Below are positions 21,381 through 33,023 of a stretch of 64,000 bases of DNA, one piece after another. The translations under genes and the position numbers were made by a program. Under the pieces are notes generated by a model. The model was not told the origin of the DNA. It searched no databases and saw nothing but the letters and a program-made list of their open reading frames with translations. Numbering within the stretch: the stretch's first letter is position 1; each line of letters starts with the position of its first letter. Source of the stretch: Yersinia canariae (GTDB lineage Bacteria; Pseudomonadota; Gammaproteobacteria; Enterobacterales; Enterobacteriaceae); contig NZ_CP043727.1 in assembly GCF_009831415.1 (NCBI RefSeq), positions 1,922,001 through 1,986,000 on the forward strand. The letters are read 5' to 3'.

Positions 21381-21965
21381 ATGAAAAGGTATTTATCTTT
21401 GGCTCTGGCGGCCCTTGTGCTGACAGGTTGTATGACTCGCCCGCCTGTTGAACCAACGACTACGCCGCCAGTCACCATTGAACCGGTAACACCACCTGTT
21501 ATTGAGACTCCACCGCCGGTAGACAATGTTCCGCCACCGCCCAAAATGCAGCAATCAATTGATTGGGCCGCCAGTGTAGAGCCTTTGGTGGCACAAATGG
21601 TGGGCAATAACGATGTGGCGAACGGCAGCATACTATTGCTTGATAGTGTCAAAAATAACACTAATGGTGCGTTGCAAACGGCGAAAGCGACGTCCGCATT
21701 ACATCAAGTGCTGTCATCAAATAAAAAGTTTGTTTTAATCTCACCGCAGCAATTGGCCGTTGCCAAGCAAACATTGGGGTTGTCGGAAGAAGATAGCCTC
21801 GGCTCACGCAGCAAAGCCATTGGTTTGGCTCGCTATGTCAGTGCCCAATATGTGCTGTACAGCGATATCAGCGGTGATGTGAAGTCACCTACCCTAGAGA
21901 TGCAACTGATGCAGGCGCAAACTGGCGAAATCATCTGGTCAGGTAATGGCCCAGTCAAACGCTGA
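21381..21965 (+). CDS. lpoB: Penicillin-binding protein 1B activator LpoB
   Basis: Outer-membrane lipoprotein that crosses the periplasm to activate PBP1B. 194 aa: lipobox LTGC (Cys17), a Pro/Thr-rich linker (about residues 20-55) and the globular domain (DWAASVEPLVAQM to the end). Shorter than the 213 aa of E. coli LpoB, mainly in the linker. The last 20 bp overlap thiK. Confidence 0.92.
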   Translation: MKRYLSLALAALVLTGCMTRPPVEPTTTPPVTIEPVTPPVIETPPPVDNVPPPPKMQQSIDWAASVEPLVAQMVGNNDVANGSILLLDSVKNNTNGALQTAKATSALHQVLSSNKKFVLISPQQLAVAKQTLGLSEEDSLGSRSKAIGLARYVSAQYVLYSDISGDVKSPTLEMQLMQAQTGEIIWSGNGPVKR

Positions 21966-22845
21966 TTCTTCCTTGCATGCGCTGATCGAAAGCATAAGAC
22001 CGGCGGTGAAAATCGCCGATTGCCATATTAGCCCAGTGTCCGGGCTGACGGGTGAAAGTTGGCGTATTACTCTCGCGTCAAACACGGGCCAGAGTATTGA
22101 TTGGCTGGCGCGTGAGCAATCGATACAGAAAACCCAGTTGGGCGTCGATCGGCGGCGGGAACGTAAACTGCTGCGGCATGTCGCAGGCCGCCATTTGGCA
22201 CCGACTATTATTGCGGCCAATCAGCACTGGCTGGTGGTTAATTGGCTGGAAGGTGACGTTGTCACTGACGAGCAATTCATTGAATTATCAGGCAGTGGTC
22301 AGTTGGCACAGCTACTGGCCCGCGTGCATCACCTCCCCGCCAGTGGTTACCGTCTGGATTTACGCGCTCAGCTCATCCGCTATGCCAGGCAGATTGATCC
22401 CAAACGCCGCTCACCAAGTTGGCTGCGATTGCATCAAGATTTTCTACGTCGGCCGCAACCGCAGCCGGTGAAGCTGGCTCCTCTGCATATGGATATTCAC
22501 TCCGGCAATCTCTTGGCGACCTCGACCGGGCTGAAATTGATTGATTGGGAATATGCAGCCGATGGTGATATTGCACTCGATATTGCCGCTTTATTTTGCA
22601 GTCATAAAGGGTTGCGTGGCGATAGTGAGTCAGTGGCCCAGCAACAGGCTTTTTTACACCATTATTGTCATAATGAGCAAGGTTACCACGATATTGACCG
22701 GTTATCTCGCCAGATACAGCAGTGGTTGCCGTGGATTGATTACCTCATGCTGATGTGGTTCGAGGTCCGCTGGCAGCAGACCGGCGACAGTGAGTTTTTG
22801 CAATGGGCAGCCCCGCTGCGCCAGCGTTTTAATTTGTCATTTTGA
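21946..22845 (+). CDS. thiK: Thiamine kinase
   Basis: Salvages thiamine by phosphorylation. 299-aa phosphotransferase of the APH/choline-kinase type: Brenner-like motif LHMDIHSGN (catalytic Asp183) and the metal ligand in [15 protein letters not shown] (Asp200). The N-terminal half is poorly conserved against E. coli. The start overlaps lpoB by 20 bp, which suggests translational coupling. Confidence 0.9.
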   Translation: MAQSNADSSLHALIESIRPAVKIADCHISPVSGLTGESWRITLASNTGQSIDWLAREQSIQKTQLGVDRRRERKLLRHVAGRHLAPTIIAANQHWLVVNWLEGDVVTDEQFIELSGSGQLAQLLARVHHLPASGYRLDLRAQLIRYARQIDPKRRSPSWLRLHQDFLRRPQPQPVKLAPLHMDIHSGNLLATSTGLKLIDWEYAADGDIALDIAALFCSHKGLRGDSESVAQQQAFLHHYCHNEQGYHDIDRLSRQIQQWLPWIDYLMLMWFEVRWQQTGDSEFLQWAAPLRQRFNLSF

Positions 22846-22867
22846 TTTTATTGAAAGAGAGGTTGTC

Positions 22868-23896
22868 GTGGGGCCAGTGATGTTAGATGTTGCCAGCTAT
22901 GAGTTGGATGCTGAAGAACGCGAGATTTTAAAGCACCCGCTGGTGGGGGGCCTGATTTTATTCAGCCGTAATTTTCATGATGCTGAGCAATTGCGTGAGC
23001 TAGTCCGTCAGGTTAGAGCGGCTTCCCGTGAGCGGTTGGTGGTCGCGGTCGACCAAGAAGGGGGCCGTGTACAGCGTTTTCGTGATGGTTTTACTCGCCT
23101 GCCTGCGGCTCAGTCTTTTGCGGCAATAAATGATGCCGCCACTGCGGCTCAGTTGGCACAAGACGCGGGCTGGTTAATGGCATCTGAAATGATCTCAATG
23201 GATATTGATATCAGCTTTGCACCCGTATTGGATATTGGCCATGTCAGTGCCGCTATTGGTGAGCGTTCATTCCACAGTGACCCGCAGCAGGCACTGAATA
23301 TGGCCGAATGTTTCATCCGTGGGATGCACAGTGCGGGCATGAAGACCACCGGTAAGCACTTCCCCGGGCACGGTGCGGTGACGGCAGATTCTCATAAAGA
23401 GACACCTCGGGATAATCGACCACTGGCAGAAATCCGCACTCATGATATGGTTATATTTCGCGAATTGATCGCGCGGCGGTTATTGGACGCCATTATGCCT
23501 GCGCACGTGATTTATACTGAAGCTGATGCGCGTCCGGCGAGTGGTTCGGCTTACTGGCTGCAAAACATATTGCGGCAAGAGTTGGGCTTCGACGGCGTTA
23601 TTTTCTCTGATGACTTGTCGATGGAAGGTGCGGCTATCATGGGCAGTTACGCCGAGCGCGGGCAAGCCTCTTTGGATGCAGGCTGCGATATGATTCTGGT
23701 GTGTAATAACCGTCAGGGCGCGGTAAGTGTGTTAGATAACCTGTCGCCGGTCAATGCAGAGAAATTAACACGCTTGTATCATTCTGGGCCGATTGACCGC
23801 CAGACGTTGATGGCATCATCGCGTTGGCAGCAGGCGAATAAGGCATTAACGGCACTCAGCGAACGTTGGGATGCACATAAGAGTCTATTGGGATAG
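22868..23896 (+). CDS. nagZ: Beta-N-acetylhexosaminidase NagZ
   Basis: Cytoplasmic glycosidase of cell-wall recycling; removes GlcNAc from anhydro-muropeptides and so influences AmpC induction. 342 aa, GH3 family: [21 protein letters not shown] and SDDLSMEGA motifs. The start chosen is GTG at 22868 (GPVMLDV follows), preceded by GAGAGG. An open frame from 22790 would overlap thiK. Confidence 0.95.
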   Translation: MGPVMLDVASYELDAEEREILKHPLVGGLILFSRNFHDAEQLRELVRQVRAASRERLVVAVDQEGGRVQRFRDGFTRLPAAQSFAAINDAATAAQLAQDAGWLMASEMISMDIDISFAPVLDIGHVSAAIGERSFHSDPQQALNMAECFIRGMHSAGMKTTGKHFPGHGAVTADSHKETPRDNRPLAEIRTHDMVIFRELIARRLLDAIMPAHVIYTEADARPASGSAYWLQNILRQELGFDGVIFSDDLSMEGAAIMGSYAERGQASLDAGCDMILVCNNRQGAVSVLDNLSPVNAEKLTRLYHSGPIDRQTLMASSRWQQANKALTALSERWDAHKSLLG

Positions 23897-23927
23897 GTTA
23901 TATGCCCAATAAGCCGCGAGGATAAAT

Positions 23928-24470
23928 ATGATAATTTATTTACATGGTTTTGATTCCAACAGCCCCGGTAATCACGAAAAAGTCCTGCAACTGCAATTTA
24001 TTGATTCGGATGTGCGTTTTATTAGCTACAGCACTTTGCATCCTCGCCATGATATGCAGTACCTACTGAAAGAGGTCGATAAAGCCATTGTGCAGGGCGG
24101 CGATGCTAAGTCACTGATTTGCGGTGTGGGATTGGGCGGTTTTTGGGCTGAACGTATTGGTTTCCTGTGTGGGATCCGCCAGGTCGCATTCAATCCTAAT
24201 CTTTATCCGCAGAACAATATGAGCGGCAAAATTGATCGCCCGGAAGAGTATGTTGATATCGCCAGTAAGTGTATCAATGACTTCCGCGAGAAAAATCGTG
24301 ATCGCTGCTTGGTGGTGTTGTCGCGTAATGATGAAATTCTTGATAGCAAGCTGACTGCGGGTGATTTGCATCCTTACTATGAAATTGTTTGGGATGAGAA
24401 GCAAAGCCACAAATTTAAAGATTTGTCACCTCATCTTCAGCGGATCAAAGCATTCAAAACGTTGGGATGA
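23928..24470 (+). CDS. ycfP: UPF0227 protein YcfP
   Basis: 180-aa conserved protein of alpha/beta-hydrolase-like shape ([32 protein letters not shown]), the same length as E. coli YcfP. The expected nucleophile position is Gly in GVGLGG, so enzymatic activity is doubtful. Function unknown. Confidence 0.93.
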   Translation: MIIYLHGFDSNSPGNHEKVLQLQFIDSDVRFISYSTLHPRHDMQYLLKEVDKAIVQGGDAKSLICGVGLGGFWAERIGFLCGIRQVAFNPNLYPQNNMSGKIDRPEEYVDIASKCINDFREKNRDRCLVVLSRNDEILDSKLTAGDLHPYYEIVWDEKQSHKFKDLSPHLQRIKAFKTLG

Positions 24471-24719
24471 TAATAGCTATGCCCTGTGATTATCCGGTTT
24501 TTTGTTAAAAACTGGTTAATTGTAAGGCCCATTATTATCCGCAATCTGGCTTGAAAAAAGGGCATTAGTCGCTTTTTTCAGGCCATTTTTATGAGCAAAA
24601 ACGTCAGAATTACGCTTTAACTCTCATCAAATAAAAAATTTATAAACTGTGACAAAACGCTAACTATTTGAATCTTATTCCAGAAAAAATTCCTCCGCTG
24701 GCACTTTAATCAAAAAAAG

Positions 24720-24733
24720 TTGATATATATCAA
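24720..24733. promoter_or_regulatory. Perfect FNR box upstream of ndh
   Basis: TTGATATATATCAA is an exact match to the FNR consensus TTGAT-N4-ATCAA, about 140 bp before the ndh start. ndh is repressed by FNR in E. coli when oxygen is absent. The rest of the 398-bp gap (24471-24868) is AT-rich with no gene seen. Confidence 0.85.
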
Positions 24734-24868
24734 TTTTGGTATGACCAAATAACCCTGCATGATATTCTGACTATAGTTTATTGAATTAGCATCAGCGAAC
24801 CCTATGTTATCTAAGGATATTATTCATTTACCCTTAGCTAACAATTGGTTCACATTTAGGGGGTCATT

Positions 24869-26173
24869 TTGACAACGCCGAAGAAAAAAATCGTTATTAT
24901 TGGTGGTGGTGCTGGGGGGCTGGAGCTGGCAACCAGTCTGGGCCATAAACTGGGTCGTAGCAAAAAAGCTGAGATTGTTTTGGTTGACCGTAACCACAGC
25001 CACCTGTGGAAACCATTGTTACATGAAGTCGCTACCGGCTCTTTGGATGATGGTGTTGATGCTTTGAGCTATCTGGCTCATGCCCGCAACCATCATTTTA
25101 ATTTCCAGTTGGGTTCTTTAACAGACATTAACCGTGAAACCAAAACTCTGAGCCTGGCTGAGATTTGCGACGAGCATGGTGATGTGTTGGTGACTCAACG
25201 CGAATTAACCTATGACATTTTAGTGGTTGCTCTGGGTAGTACGTCGAATGACTTTGGCACGCCGGGTGTGAAAGAAAACTGTATCTTCCTCGATAATCCC
25301 CATCAGGCACACCGTTTCCATAATGAAATGCTTAACCTGTTCCTGAAGTATTCAGCGCAACCGGGTGAGAAGGGCAAAGTTAACATCGCGATTGTTGGTG
25401 GGGGAGCCACCGGTGTTGAGCTGTCTGCCGAACTGCACAATGCCGTGAAACAACTGCACAGCTACGGTTTTGAGGGCTTAGACAATCAGGCACTGAATGT
25501 CACGTTGGTTGAAGCGGGTGAGCGTATTTTGCCGGCATTACCTCCGCGTATTTCGGCCGCGGCTCATCAGGAACTGATCAAACTGGGTGTTCGTGTATTG
25601 ACCAAAACTATGGTGACCAGCGCTGATGAAAAGGGCCTGAATACCAAAGATGGCGAGTTCATTAATGCTGATTTGATGGTATGGGCGGCGGGTATTAAAG
25701 CACCGGACTTTATGAAAGATATTGCCGGGCTGGAAACCAACCGAATCAATCAGTTAGTGGTGGAGCCGACACTGCAAACCACTCGTGATCTGAATATTTT
25801 TGCTATTGGTGACTGTGCTTCTTGCCCACAGCCAAGTGGCGGTTTCGTCCCGCCGCGCGCGCAATCAGCCCATCAGATGGCCAGCCGCTGCTACAGCAAC
25901 ATTCTGGCACTGCTCAATGATCAGCCGTTGAAGCCATACATTTATAAAGACCATGGTTCTCTGGTGTCACTGTCTAAATTTAGCACTGTCGGTAGCCTGA
26001 TGGGTAACTTGATGCGCGGTTCTATGATGGTGGAAGGGCGTGTTGCTCGTGTTGTTTATATCTCACTGTATCGTATGCATCAGGTCGCATTGCATGGTTA
26101 TACCAAAACAGGTCTGATGATGCTGGTGGGTGGGATTAACCGGGTTATTCGCCCGCGTCTTAAATTGCACTAA
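24869..26173 (+). CDS. ndh: NADH dehydrogenase II (NADH:quinone oxidoreductase)
   Basis: Single-subunit, non-proton-pumping respiratory NADH dehydrogenase, peripheral to the inner membrane. 434 aa with two dinucleotide folds: FAD site GGGAGGLE near residue 12 and NADH site [13 protein letters not shown] near 175; AIGDCASC closes the FAD site. Translation starts at TTG ([12 protein letters not shown] follows), as in E. coli. Confidence 0.96.
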   Translation: MTTPKKKIVIIGGGAGGLELATSLGHKLGRSKKAEIVLVDRNHSHLWKPLLHEVATGSLDDGVDALSYLAHARNHHFNFQLGSLTDINRETKTLSLAEICDEHGDVLVTQRELTYDILVVALGSTSNDFGTPGVKENCIFLDNPHQAHRFHNEMLNLFLKYSAQPGEKGKVNIAIVGGGATGVELSAELHNAVKQLHSYGFEGLDNQALNVTLVEAGERILPALPPRISAAAHQELIKLGVRVLTKTMVTSADEKGLNTKDGEFINADLMVWAAGIKAPDFMKDIAGLETNRINQLVVEPTLQTTRDLNIFAIGDCASCPQPSGGFVPPRAQSAHQMASRCYSNILALLNDQPLKPYIYKDHGSLVSLSKFSTVGSLMGNLMRGSMMVEGRVARVVYISLYRMHQVALHGYTKTGLMMLVGGINRVIRPRLKLH

Positions 26174-26728
26174 TTTTCTTTCATGCTTGAGGCTCACCCT
26201 GCGAGCTGGCATAAATGTTGTTCAAATGGGTTCCCGACTGATTTGTTTCTCGCTTGCTGCAACGCCAATGATTTTGGCGAATGTTTAGAGCTTTAAACTT
26301 ACCGCTGCCAGTTAATTATGGCAGCGGATTCAGACTGTTGATAAAGTCAAATGAAGGGGAAACCAGCTTTGGGGGCGGTCAACACGCCCTCACTGAGTGA
26401 CAAGTTGTGTTGTTATCAACCGCAAAGTTGCGCACGTTTTGCTAAAGCCATTCGCACGTAATGTTAAATTTTCAGCATAAAATTCTGCAACAACAAATCA
26501 CCGCAGTCAGATTCTTCCTAAACACATTCATTCACACCTATTATCTGGGTGTTTCGTCCATTTGTCTTATTGCTAGGTTAAAGCACATTGTGCAGACTTC
26601 TGCGTAGAAACACACGGCGAGTCACGCACGCCGTAATCCGGTAAAAATGCCGGATGCTGTCAGACCTTCGTTTCAATTGGAAGCTCTGGGGCAGAAGATG
26701 CGTGGTAACTCTTTCAGGAGGATTTCCT
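26174..26728. other. ndh-ycfJ intergenic region with hairpin
   Basis: About 555 bp without a convincing gene. An 8-bp perfect stem CCGCTGCC / GGCAGCGG (26302-26327, 10-nt loop) lies 130 bp after ndh, but no T-run follows, so it may be a 3' stabiliser rather than a terminator. A 36-codon frame near 26351 lacks a ribosome-binding site. Confidence 0.5.
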
Positions 26729-27268
26729 GTGAACAAATCAATGTTAGCAGGTGTGGGTATCGGTATTGCGGCTGCTCTGGGAATTGCCGCTGTCGCGAGT
26801 ATGAATGTCTTCTCCGGCGCACCGCAATATGCACAAGTTATTGCTGCGACACCGATTAAAGAGACGATTAAAACGCCTCGTCAGGAATGTCGTAATGTGA
26901 CCGTGACTCACCGCAAACCGGTGCAGGATGAGAATCAAATCGCGGGTTCAGTATTGGGTGCTGTTGCTGGTGGGGTTCTGGGCCATCAGGTTGGCGGCGG
27001 CCGGGGTAAAGATATCGCGACCGTTGCCGGTGCGCTGGCCGGTGGATATGCAGGTAATCGTGTCCAAAGTAATATGCAGGACAGTGATACCTATACAACC
27101 ACTCAACAACGTTGCCAAACTGTTTACGATAAGTCACAGAAAATGTTGGGATATGACGTAACCTACAAAATTGGCGATCAGCAGGGAAAAATTCGCATGG
27201 ATCGTGATCCAGGTACGCAGATTCCAATCGATAAAAATGGTCAACTGATACTGAACAACCGAGCATAA
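26729..27268 (+). CDS. ycfJ: Glycine-zipper envelope protein YcfJ
   Basis: 179-aa protein with an N-terminal hydrophobic segment (residues 6-24) and a glycine-zipper 2TM domain (GSVLGAVAGGVLGHQVGGGRG, then a second Gly-rich helix). It ends IDKNGQLILNNRA, as in E. coli YcfJ. Start GTG at 26729 follows CAGGAGGA; the open frame from 26654 is not used by the family. Function not established. Confidence 0.9.
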   Translation: MNKSMLAGVGIGIAAALGIAAVASMNVFSGAPQYAQVIAATPIKETIKTPRQECRNVTVTHRKPVQDENQIAGSVLGAVAGGVLGHQVGGGRGKDIATVAGALAGGYAGNRVQSNMQDSDTYTTTQQRCQTVYDKSQKMLGYDVTYKIGDQQGKIRMDRDPGTQIPIDKNGQLILNNRA

Positions 27269-27388
27269 TACAAAATCTGTTGTCCAAGACCTTGTATCAA
27301 AAGCCCGCGGTGTAGTGTTAATTCTGATCGTTTAACGTGTTTTATACCCAGTAAGACGAGTATAAAAGTTAAGCGAGTGGCATTAACA

Positions 27389-27424
27389 TTAACGCGGGTT
27401 TCTTCTCTCTGAAACCCACGTTAA
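27389..27424 (-). terminator. Inverted repeat between ycfJ and mfd
   Basis: TTAACGCGGGTTTC and GAAACCCACGTTAA form a 14-bp stem with one G-T pair and an 8-nt loop, just beyond the mfd stop. Probably the mfd terminator, possibly acting on both strands. Confidence 0.65.
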
Positions 27425-27432
27425 CGGTTTGA

Positions 27433-30400
27433 TTAAGCCGTACAATGCTGAGCAAATGCGGCCAGTAGCTCACTGATGAACTTCAACCGCTGTGCCCGAT
27501 CACTCAGATCTTGTATGAATTTCAGTTTGGTTGGCCCTTCCAATCGGTATATTTGCGGCTGACGCTGCAACAAGCCAATCAGGTAAACCGGGTCAACTTT
27601 GTTCTTCTCGCCAAACTCGATAAAGCCGCCGCGCTCATTACCTTCAATACGCTTGATACCCAACTTCCGGGCCTGTTGGCGCAATTCAGCCGTATGTAAC
27701 AGATAACGGGCCGCATCCGGCAGTTTACCGAAGCGATCGATGAGTTCGACTTTCAATTCATCGAGCTCAGCTTCATTGCTGGCACTGGCGATACGCTTAT
27801 AGAACGAAAGCCGGACATTCACGTCTGGAATAAAATCTTCGGGTAGCAGTACCGGCATACGCATTTCAATTTCGGTCTGATTGCTGGTCAAATCTTCCAG
27901 TGATGGCTCTCTGCCTTCTTTCAGTGCATCTACTGCGCTTTCCAGTAACTCCATATACAAAGAGAAACCGATGGTGGTCATCTGACCGCTTTGGTCTTCG
28001 CCTAATAGCTCGCCAGCACCACGGATTTCAAGGTCATGAGTTGCCAGGGCAAAACCAGCACCGAGATCTTCCAGCGACGCGATGGCCTCCAGCCGTTTTT
28101 TGGCATCGGTAGTCATGGCTTTCGGATTAGGCGTAAGCAAGTAAGCATAGGCCTGATGATGGGAGCGCCCGACTCGGCCGCGCAATTGGTGTAGCTGGGC
28201 CAAACCAAAGTGATCGGCGCGTTCGATGATAATGGTATTGGCGCTCGGAATATCAATGCCGGTTTCTATAATGGTGGTGCAGACCAAAACGTTAAAACGC
28301 TGATGATGGAAATCATTCATCACCCGCTCCAGATCCCGCTCACGCATTTGCCCGTGGCCGATGGCAATTCGCGCTTCCGGCACCAACTCAGCCAGTCGCT
28401 GGGTTGCTTTTTCAATATTTTCCACGTCGTTATACAGGTAATAAACCTGCCCGCCACGGAGAATTTCGCGCAGAATGGCTTCGCGCACCACCAGGCTGTC
28501 GTACTCGCGCACAAAGGTCTTCACCGCAAGGCGGCGCGCGGGCGGGGTGGCAATAATCGACAAGTCGCGCATGCCGCTCATGGCCATATTTAGAGTACGC
28601 GGAATCGGGGTCGCGGTGAGTGTCAGAATATCGACATCTGCACGCATCGCTTTGATTCGCTCTTTATGGCGCACACCAAAGCGATGTTCTTCATCGACAA
28701 TCAACAGACCAAGATCTTGCCAGCGCAGGTCACTTTGCAGCAATTTGTGGGTGCCAATAATAATGTCGACTTTCCCTTCTGCCGCTTGCTCCAAAATAAC
28801 TTGCTGCTCTTTGGCACTGCGGAAACGGGACATCATTTCAATACGCACCGGCCAAGTGGCAAAGCGGTCGCGGAAGTTGTCAAAATGCTGTTGGGCGAGC
28901 AGGGTGGTCGGCACCAATACCGCAACCTGCTTATTATTCGCAACCGCTAGGAATGCTGCCCGCATTGCCACTTCGGTTTTACCGAAACCTACGTCGCCGC
29001 ACACCAGACGGTCCATGGCCAGCGGTCGGCACATGTCACTGAGCACAGCATTGATAGCCTGTTCCTGATCCGGCGTAGTTTCGAATGGGAAACTTTGGCA
29101 GAACAACTGATATTGCTCTCTATCGAACTTGAATTTAAAACCAGATTTGGCAGCGCGTTGTGCATAGATATCCAGTAGCTCAGCGGCCACATCACGTACT
29201 TTTTCGGCGGCTTTCTGCCGCGCGCGGCTCCAGGCTTCACCCCCCAACTTATGCAGCGGCGCATTTTCATCCGCACCGCCGGAATAGCGGCTGATCAGGT
29301 GCAATGAGGAGACCGGCACATACAGTTTGTCTTCCCCGGCATAGGTCAATATCAGGTATTCAGCTTTAATTCCGCCGGCTTCTAGCGTAGTTAGGCCCAG
29401 ATAGCGGCCGACACCATGTTCCAAATGAACCACGGGTTGACCGGGGCGCAGTTCTGCCAAATTACGGATCAGAGTATCGGTGTTGATGGTGCGGCGATTA
29501 TCTTGCCGGCGGCGGCTAACGCGCTCGCCCAGCAAGTCACTTTCGCAAATCAGCGCTAATTGCTTATTCGTATCAAGGAAGCCGCGCTCAGAGGCGCCAA
29601 TCATCAGATAATGACCGGGCGTCATGGCCTGAGATAGTTGGGTTATCAGTGTTGGACTGATTTTTATCCGTGCCAGCAAGTCCTGTAGGGTTTCGCGTCG
29701 GCCCTCACTTTCCACAGAGAACACGATACTGCCGCTAAATGACTCAATAAAGCGCCGCAAATTATCCAAGGGCGCTTTTTGCTGGGCCTGAACGGCCAAA
29801 TCAGGTAGCGCCTGATAATGTAAGTTGGTATTGGCTGTTTTGGCGGGCAATTCATCCGTCTTGAACTGAACCCGTGGCCACTCTTTTAGCTCACTAAATA
29901 GCGAGTCGACCCGTAACCATAAAGTCTCAGGGGCCAGCAATGGGCGCATTGGGTCAATGCGACGGCTTTCAAAACGCTGATTAACATCCTGCCAAAAGCG
30001 CTCTGCGGAGCTCTCCAGTGAGCCGGTATTAATCAATAAGGTATTTTCAGGCAAGTAGCTAAAAAGTGTGGGCAATGGTTGGCTGAAAAACAGCGGTTGC
30101 CAGTATTCAATACCGGCAGGCCAGATACCTTTGCTCACTTGCTGATAAATGTGTTCAGCATCGCGGCGCACTTCAAACTGTTCACGCCATTGGCTGCGGA
30201 ATAATTCAATGGCGGTTTTATCAATCGGGAATTCATGGGCCGGGAGTAAGTTGATTTGTTCAACTTCTAATAATGTGCGCTGCGAATCCACATCAAACAC
30301 GCGCAAGCTATCAATATCATCATCAAAAAAATCAATGCGATATGGCTCTTCACTGCCCATCGGGTACAGATCAAGCAAAGCCCCACGGGTAGCAAACTCA

Positions 30401-30879
30401 CCGTGTTCCATGACCTGATCGACACTGCGATATCCCGCTTGTTCGAGCTGAGCGCGCAATTTATCTCGTGACAGGTGCTGGCCTTTTTTCATCACCAGCG
30501 CATGCCCATGCAGGAACTCATGCGGGCAAACCCGTTGCATCAAGGTATTAATCGGGAGAATAATAACACCGCGTTCCATTGTCGGAAGCTGATACAAACA
30601 AGAAAGGCGGGCTGAAATAATATCCTGATGAGGTGAAAAACTGTCGTACGGCAGAGTTTCCCAGTCGGAGAGGGTGTTCACCGGGCGGGAAGAAAACTGC
30701 TGAATCTCATCACGTAGGCGCAGTGCCGTTTGCATATCAGGGGTAATTAACATTACCGGGCCATCATGGCGCTCAATGATTTCTGCACACTCGACAGCGC
30801 AAGCCGAGCCAGTCAACTGGCCTAACTGGCGGGTATCGCCAGGTCGCGTTGGCAATGAATAACGATGTTGTTGGGACAT
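27433..30879 (-). CDS. mfd: Transcription-repair coupling factor
   Basis: ATP-dependent translocase that removes RNA polymerase stalled at DNA lesions and recruits UvrA. 1148 aa, exactly the E. coli length: UvrB-homology N terminus, RNA polymerase-interacting domain (PVVHLEHGVGRYLGL), SF2 helicase core with Walker A GDVGFGKTEVAMR (about residue 630), DEEHRFG box, TATPIPRTL and the RGRVGRS motif, then the C-terminal TRCF domain. Divergent from lolC across 244 bp that hold both promoters. Confidence 0.97.
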   Translation of the reverse strand: MSQQHRYSLPTRPGDTRQLGQLTGSACAVECAEIIERHDGPVMLITPDMQTALRLRDEIQQFSSRPVNTLSDWETLPYDSFSPHQDIISARLSCLYQLPTMERGVIILPINTLMQRVCPHEFLHGHALVMKKGQHLSRDKLRAQLEQAGYRSVDQVMEHGEFATRGALLDLYPMGSEEPYRIDFFDDDIDSLRVFDVDSQRTLLEVEQINLLPAHEFPIDKTAIELFRSQWREQFEVRRDAEHIYQQVSKGIWPAGIEYWQPLFFSQPLPTLFSYLPENTLLINTGSLESSAERFWQDVNQRFESRRIDPMRPLLAPETLWLRVDSLFSELKEWPRVQFKTDELPAKTANTNLHYQALPDLAVQAQQKAPLDNLRRFIESFSGSIVFSVESEGRRETLQDLLARIKISPTLITQLSQAMTPGHYLMIGASERGFLDTNKQLALICESDLLGERVSRRRQDNRRTINTDTLIRNLAELRPGQPVVHLEHGVGRYLGLTTLEAGGIKAEYLILTYAGEDKLYVPVSSLHLISRYSGGADENAPLHKLGGEAWSRARQKAAEKVRDVAAELLDIYAQRAAKSGFKFKFDREQYQLFCQSFPFETTPDQEQAINAVLSDMCRPLAMDRLVCGDVGFGKTEVAMRAAFLAVANNKQVAVLVPTTLLAQQHFDNFRDRFATWPVRIEMMSRFRSAKEQQVILEQAAEGKVDIIIGTHKLLQSDLRWQDLGLLIVDEEHRFGVRHKERIKAMRADVDILTLTATPIPRTLNMAMSGMRDLSIIATPPARRLAVKTFVREYDSLVVREAILREILRGGQVYYLYNDVENIEKATQRLAELVPEARIAIGHGQMRERDLERVMNDFHHQRFNVLVCTTIIETGIDIPSANTIIIERADHFGLAQLHQLRGRVGRSHHQAYAYLLTPNPKAMTTDAKKRLEAIASLEDLGAGFALATHDLEIRGAGELLGEDQSGQMTTIGFSLYMELLESAVDALKEGREPSLEDLTSNQTEIEMRMPVLLPEDFIPDVNVRLSFYKRIASASNEAELDELKVELIDRFGKLPDAARYLLHTAELRQQARKLGIKRIEGNERGGFIEFGEKNKVDPVYLIGLLQRQPQIYRLEGPTKLKFIQDLSDRAQRLKFISELLAAFAQHCTA

Positions 30880-31123
30880 AAGCAGTTAAACAGTCTCTTG
30901 GTATAGGGTTGGCCCGTGTTTTGTTTCAACAGGACAGTTTCAGCACAACAGACGACAAATTATCTCGGCGGCTATCCTAGCACGTGGAAAGGCATAGCCA
31001 CAGATTGGCGCTCTGATTTGGAATAAAAGCCGGAGATATAGGCGGTTAATGGTTCCATAAAGCGGTAGTACCCTTTATTATCCTCGATCACTTTGCTTTA
31101 GCAACAGGATCTAAACAGATTTC

Positions 31124-32326
31124 ATGTATCAACCTGTCGCATTATTTATTGGCCTGCGTTATATGCGCGGCCGTGCATCTGACCGTTTTGGTCGGTTCGT
31201 TTCATGGCTTTCTACCATAGGCATCACACTGGGAGTGATGGCGTTGATCACGGTGCTATCTGTGATGAATGGTTTTGAGCGTGATTTGCAGAATAACATT
31301 TTGGGGCTGATGCCGCAGGCGCTGATTACCACGCCGCAAGGTTCTCTTGACCCGAACAAGACGCCTGCATCATCACTGAAATCACTTAATGGTGTTACTG
31401 ATATCGTGCCGTTGACCACCGCTGATGTGGTGTTACAAAGCGCGCGCAATCTGGCCGCCGGTGTGATGCTGGGTGTTAACCCTGATCAGCATGAACCGCT
31501 GACGGATTATTTGGTTAATGTGCACCTGAAAGATCTACAGCCGGGTAGCTACAATATGATCCTCGGGGAGAAATTAGCCGGTCAGTTGGGTGTTAAGCGG
31601 GGTGAAACCCTGCGTTTAATGGTGCCGAGTGCCAGCCAATTCACTCCAATGGGGCGTATTCCCAGCCAGCGCCTGTTTAATATCATTGGCACATTTGCCG
31701 CAGACAGTGAAGTAGATGGCTACCAAATGCTGGTAAATCAGCAGGATGCGTCGCGCCTGATGCGCTATCCTGCGGGTAACATTACCGGCTGGCGTTTATT
31801 CCTCTCACAACCATTGGCGGTTGATAGCCTGAGCCAGCAAGCCCTACCAGAAGGCACGGTATGGAAAGATTGGCGTGACCGTAAAGGCGAACTCTTCCAG
31901 GCGGTGCGGATGGAAAAAAATATGATGGGCTTGTTGCTCAGCCTGATTATTGCTGTCGCAGCCTTTAATATCATTACTTCGCTCGGCCTGTTAGTGATGG
32001 AAAAACAGGGCGAAGTGGCGATTTTGCAAACCCAAGGGCTAAGCCGCCGCCAAATTATGTTGGTGTTTATGGTGCAAGGCGCAACCGCCGGGGTCATTGG
32101 CGCATTACTTGGCGCGGGGCTGGGCATTTTGCTCGCCAGCCAATTGAACACCATCATCCCCGTGCTCGGTTTACTGATTGATGGCGCGACCTTGCCAGTG
32201 GAGATTAATCCGGTTCAGGTGACCGTGATTGCCCTATTGGCGATGGTGATTGCTTTGCTCTCTACGCTTTACCCTTCCTGGCGCGCTGCCGCCGCACAAC
32301 CTGCCGAGGCTTTACGCTATGAGTAA
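31124..32326 (+). CDS. lolC: Lipoprotein-releasing ABC transporter permease LolC
   Basis: Inner-membrane subunit of the LolCDE complex that hands outer-membrane lipoproteins to LolA. 400 aa with four membrane segments (one N-terminal, three C-terminal) around a periplasmic domain. [28 protein letters not shown] is characteristic. Overlaps lolD by 8 bp. Confidence 0.95.
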   Translation: MYQPVALFIGLRYMRGRASDRFGRFVSWLSTIGITLGVMALITVLSVMNGFERDLQNNILGLMPQALITTPQGSLDPNKTPASSLKSLNGVTDIVPLTTADVVLQSARNLAAGVMLGVNPDQHEPLTDYLVNVHLKDLQPGSYNMILGEKLAGQLGVKRGETLRLMVPSASQFTPMGRIPSQRLFNIIGTFAADSEVDGYQMLVNQQDASRLMRYPAGNITGWRLFLSQPLAVDSLSQQALPEGTVWKDWRDRKGELFQAVRMEKNMMGLLLSLIIAVAAFNIITSLGLLVMEKQGEVAILQTQGLSRRQIMLVFMVQGATAGVIGALLGAGLGILLASQLNTIIPVLGLLIDGATLPVEINPVQVTVIALLAMVIALLSTLYPSWRAAAAQPAEALRYE

Positions 32327-33023
32327 TCATCCTTTATTACAGTGTTTAAACCTGTGCAAACGCTATCAGGAAGGCCAACTGCATACCGACGTATTGCGCA
32401 ATGTGTCGTTTACTATTGAAGCCGGTGAACTGATGGCCATTGTCGGCAGTTCTGGTTCGGGTAAAAGCACCTTATTGCACTTGTTGGGCGGTCTGGATTC
32501 ACCGACTTCCGGCGAGGTGATTTATCAAGGGCGCTCATTGAATCAATTGTCTTCCACGGCTAAAGCTGAATTACGCAACCGCGAATTAGGTTTCATTTAT
32601 CAATTTCACCATTTGCTGCCCGATTTTACCGCATTGGAAAATGTGGCAATGCCACTGTTGATTGGCGGCGCTAAACCGAGTGAAGCACAGGATAAAGCCC
32701 GGGCTATGTTAGTTGCTGTGGGGCTGGAAAAGCGCAGTAAGCATCGCCCGTCCGAATTATCTGGTGGTGAACGCCAGCGAGTGGCGATTGCGCGTTCGCT
32801 AGTCAATAACCCGTCGCTGGTATTGGCTGATGAGCCGACAGGTAACCTTGACCAGCGCAACGCCGATAGCATTTTCAATTTGTTAGGTGAATTGAATGTT
32901 CGTCAGGGGACGGCTTTTTTAGTGGTCACCCACGATTTACAATTGGCGAAACGCATGAGTCGCCAGTTAGAAATGCGTGATGGTCAGCTACAACAGCATT
33001 TGACATTGGTGGGGGCAGAATAG
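32319..33023 (+). CDS. lolD: Lipoprotein-releasing ABC transporter ATPase LolD
   Basis: ATPase that powers lipoprotein release. 234 aa: Walker [10 protein letters not shown], signature [14 protein letters not shown], Walker [10 protein letters not shown], switch His in VTHD. The ATG at 32319 (MSNHPLLQC) sits inside the end of lolC and matches the family N terminus; a longer frame from 32250 is a shadow. Confidence 0.96.
   Translation: MSNHPLLQCLNLCKRYQEGQLHTDVLRNVSFTIEAGELMAIVGSSGSGKSTLLHLLGGLDSPTSGEVIYQGRSLNQLSSTAKAELRNRELGFIYQFHHLLPDFTALENVAMPLLIGGAKPSEAQDKARAMLVAVGLEKRSKHRPSELSGGERQRVAIARSLVNNPSLVLADEPTGNLDQRNADSIFNLLGELNVRQGTAFLVVTHDLQLAKRMSRQLEMRDGQLQQHLTLVGAE

Noticed and set aside
26351..26461. 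36-codon ORF in the ndh-ycfJ gap
   Set aside because: No ribosome-binding site, no conserved character; could arise by chance.
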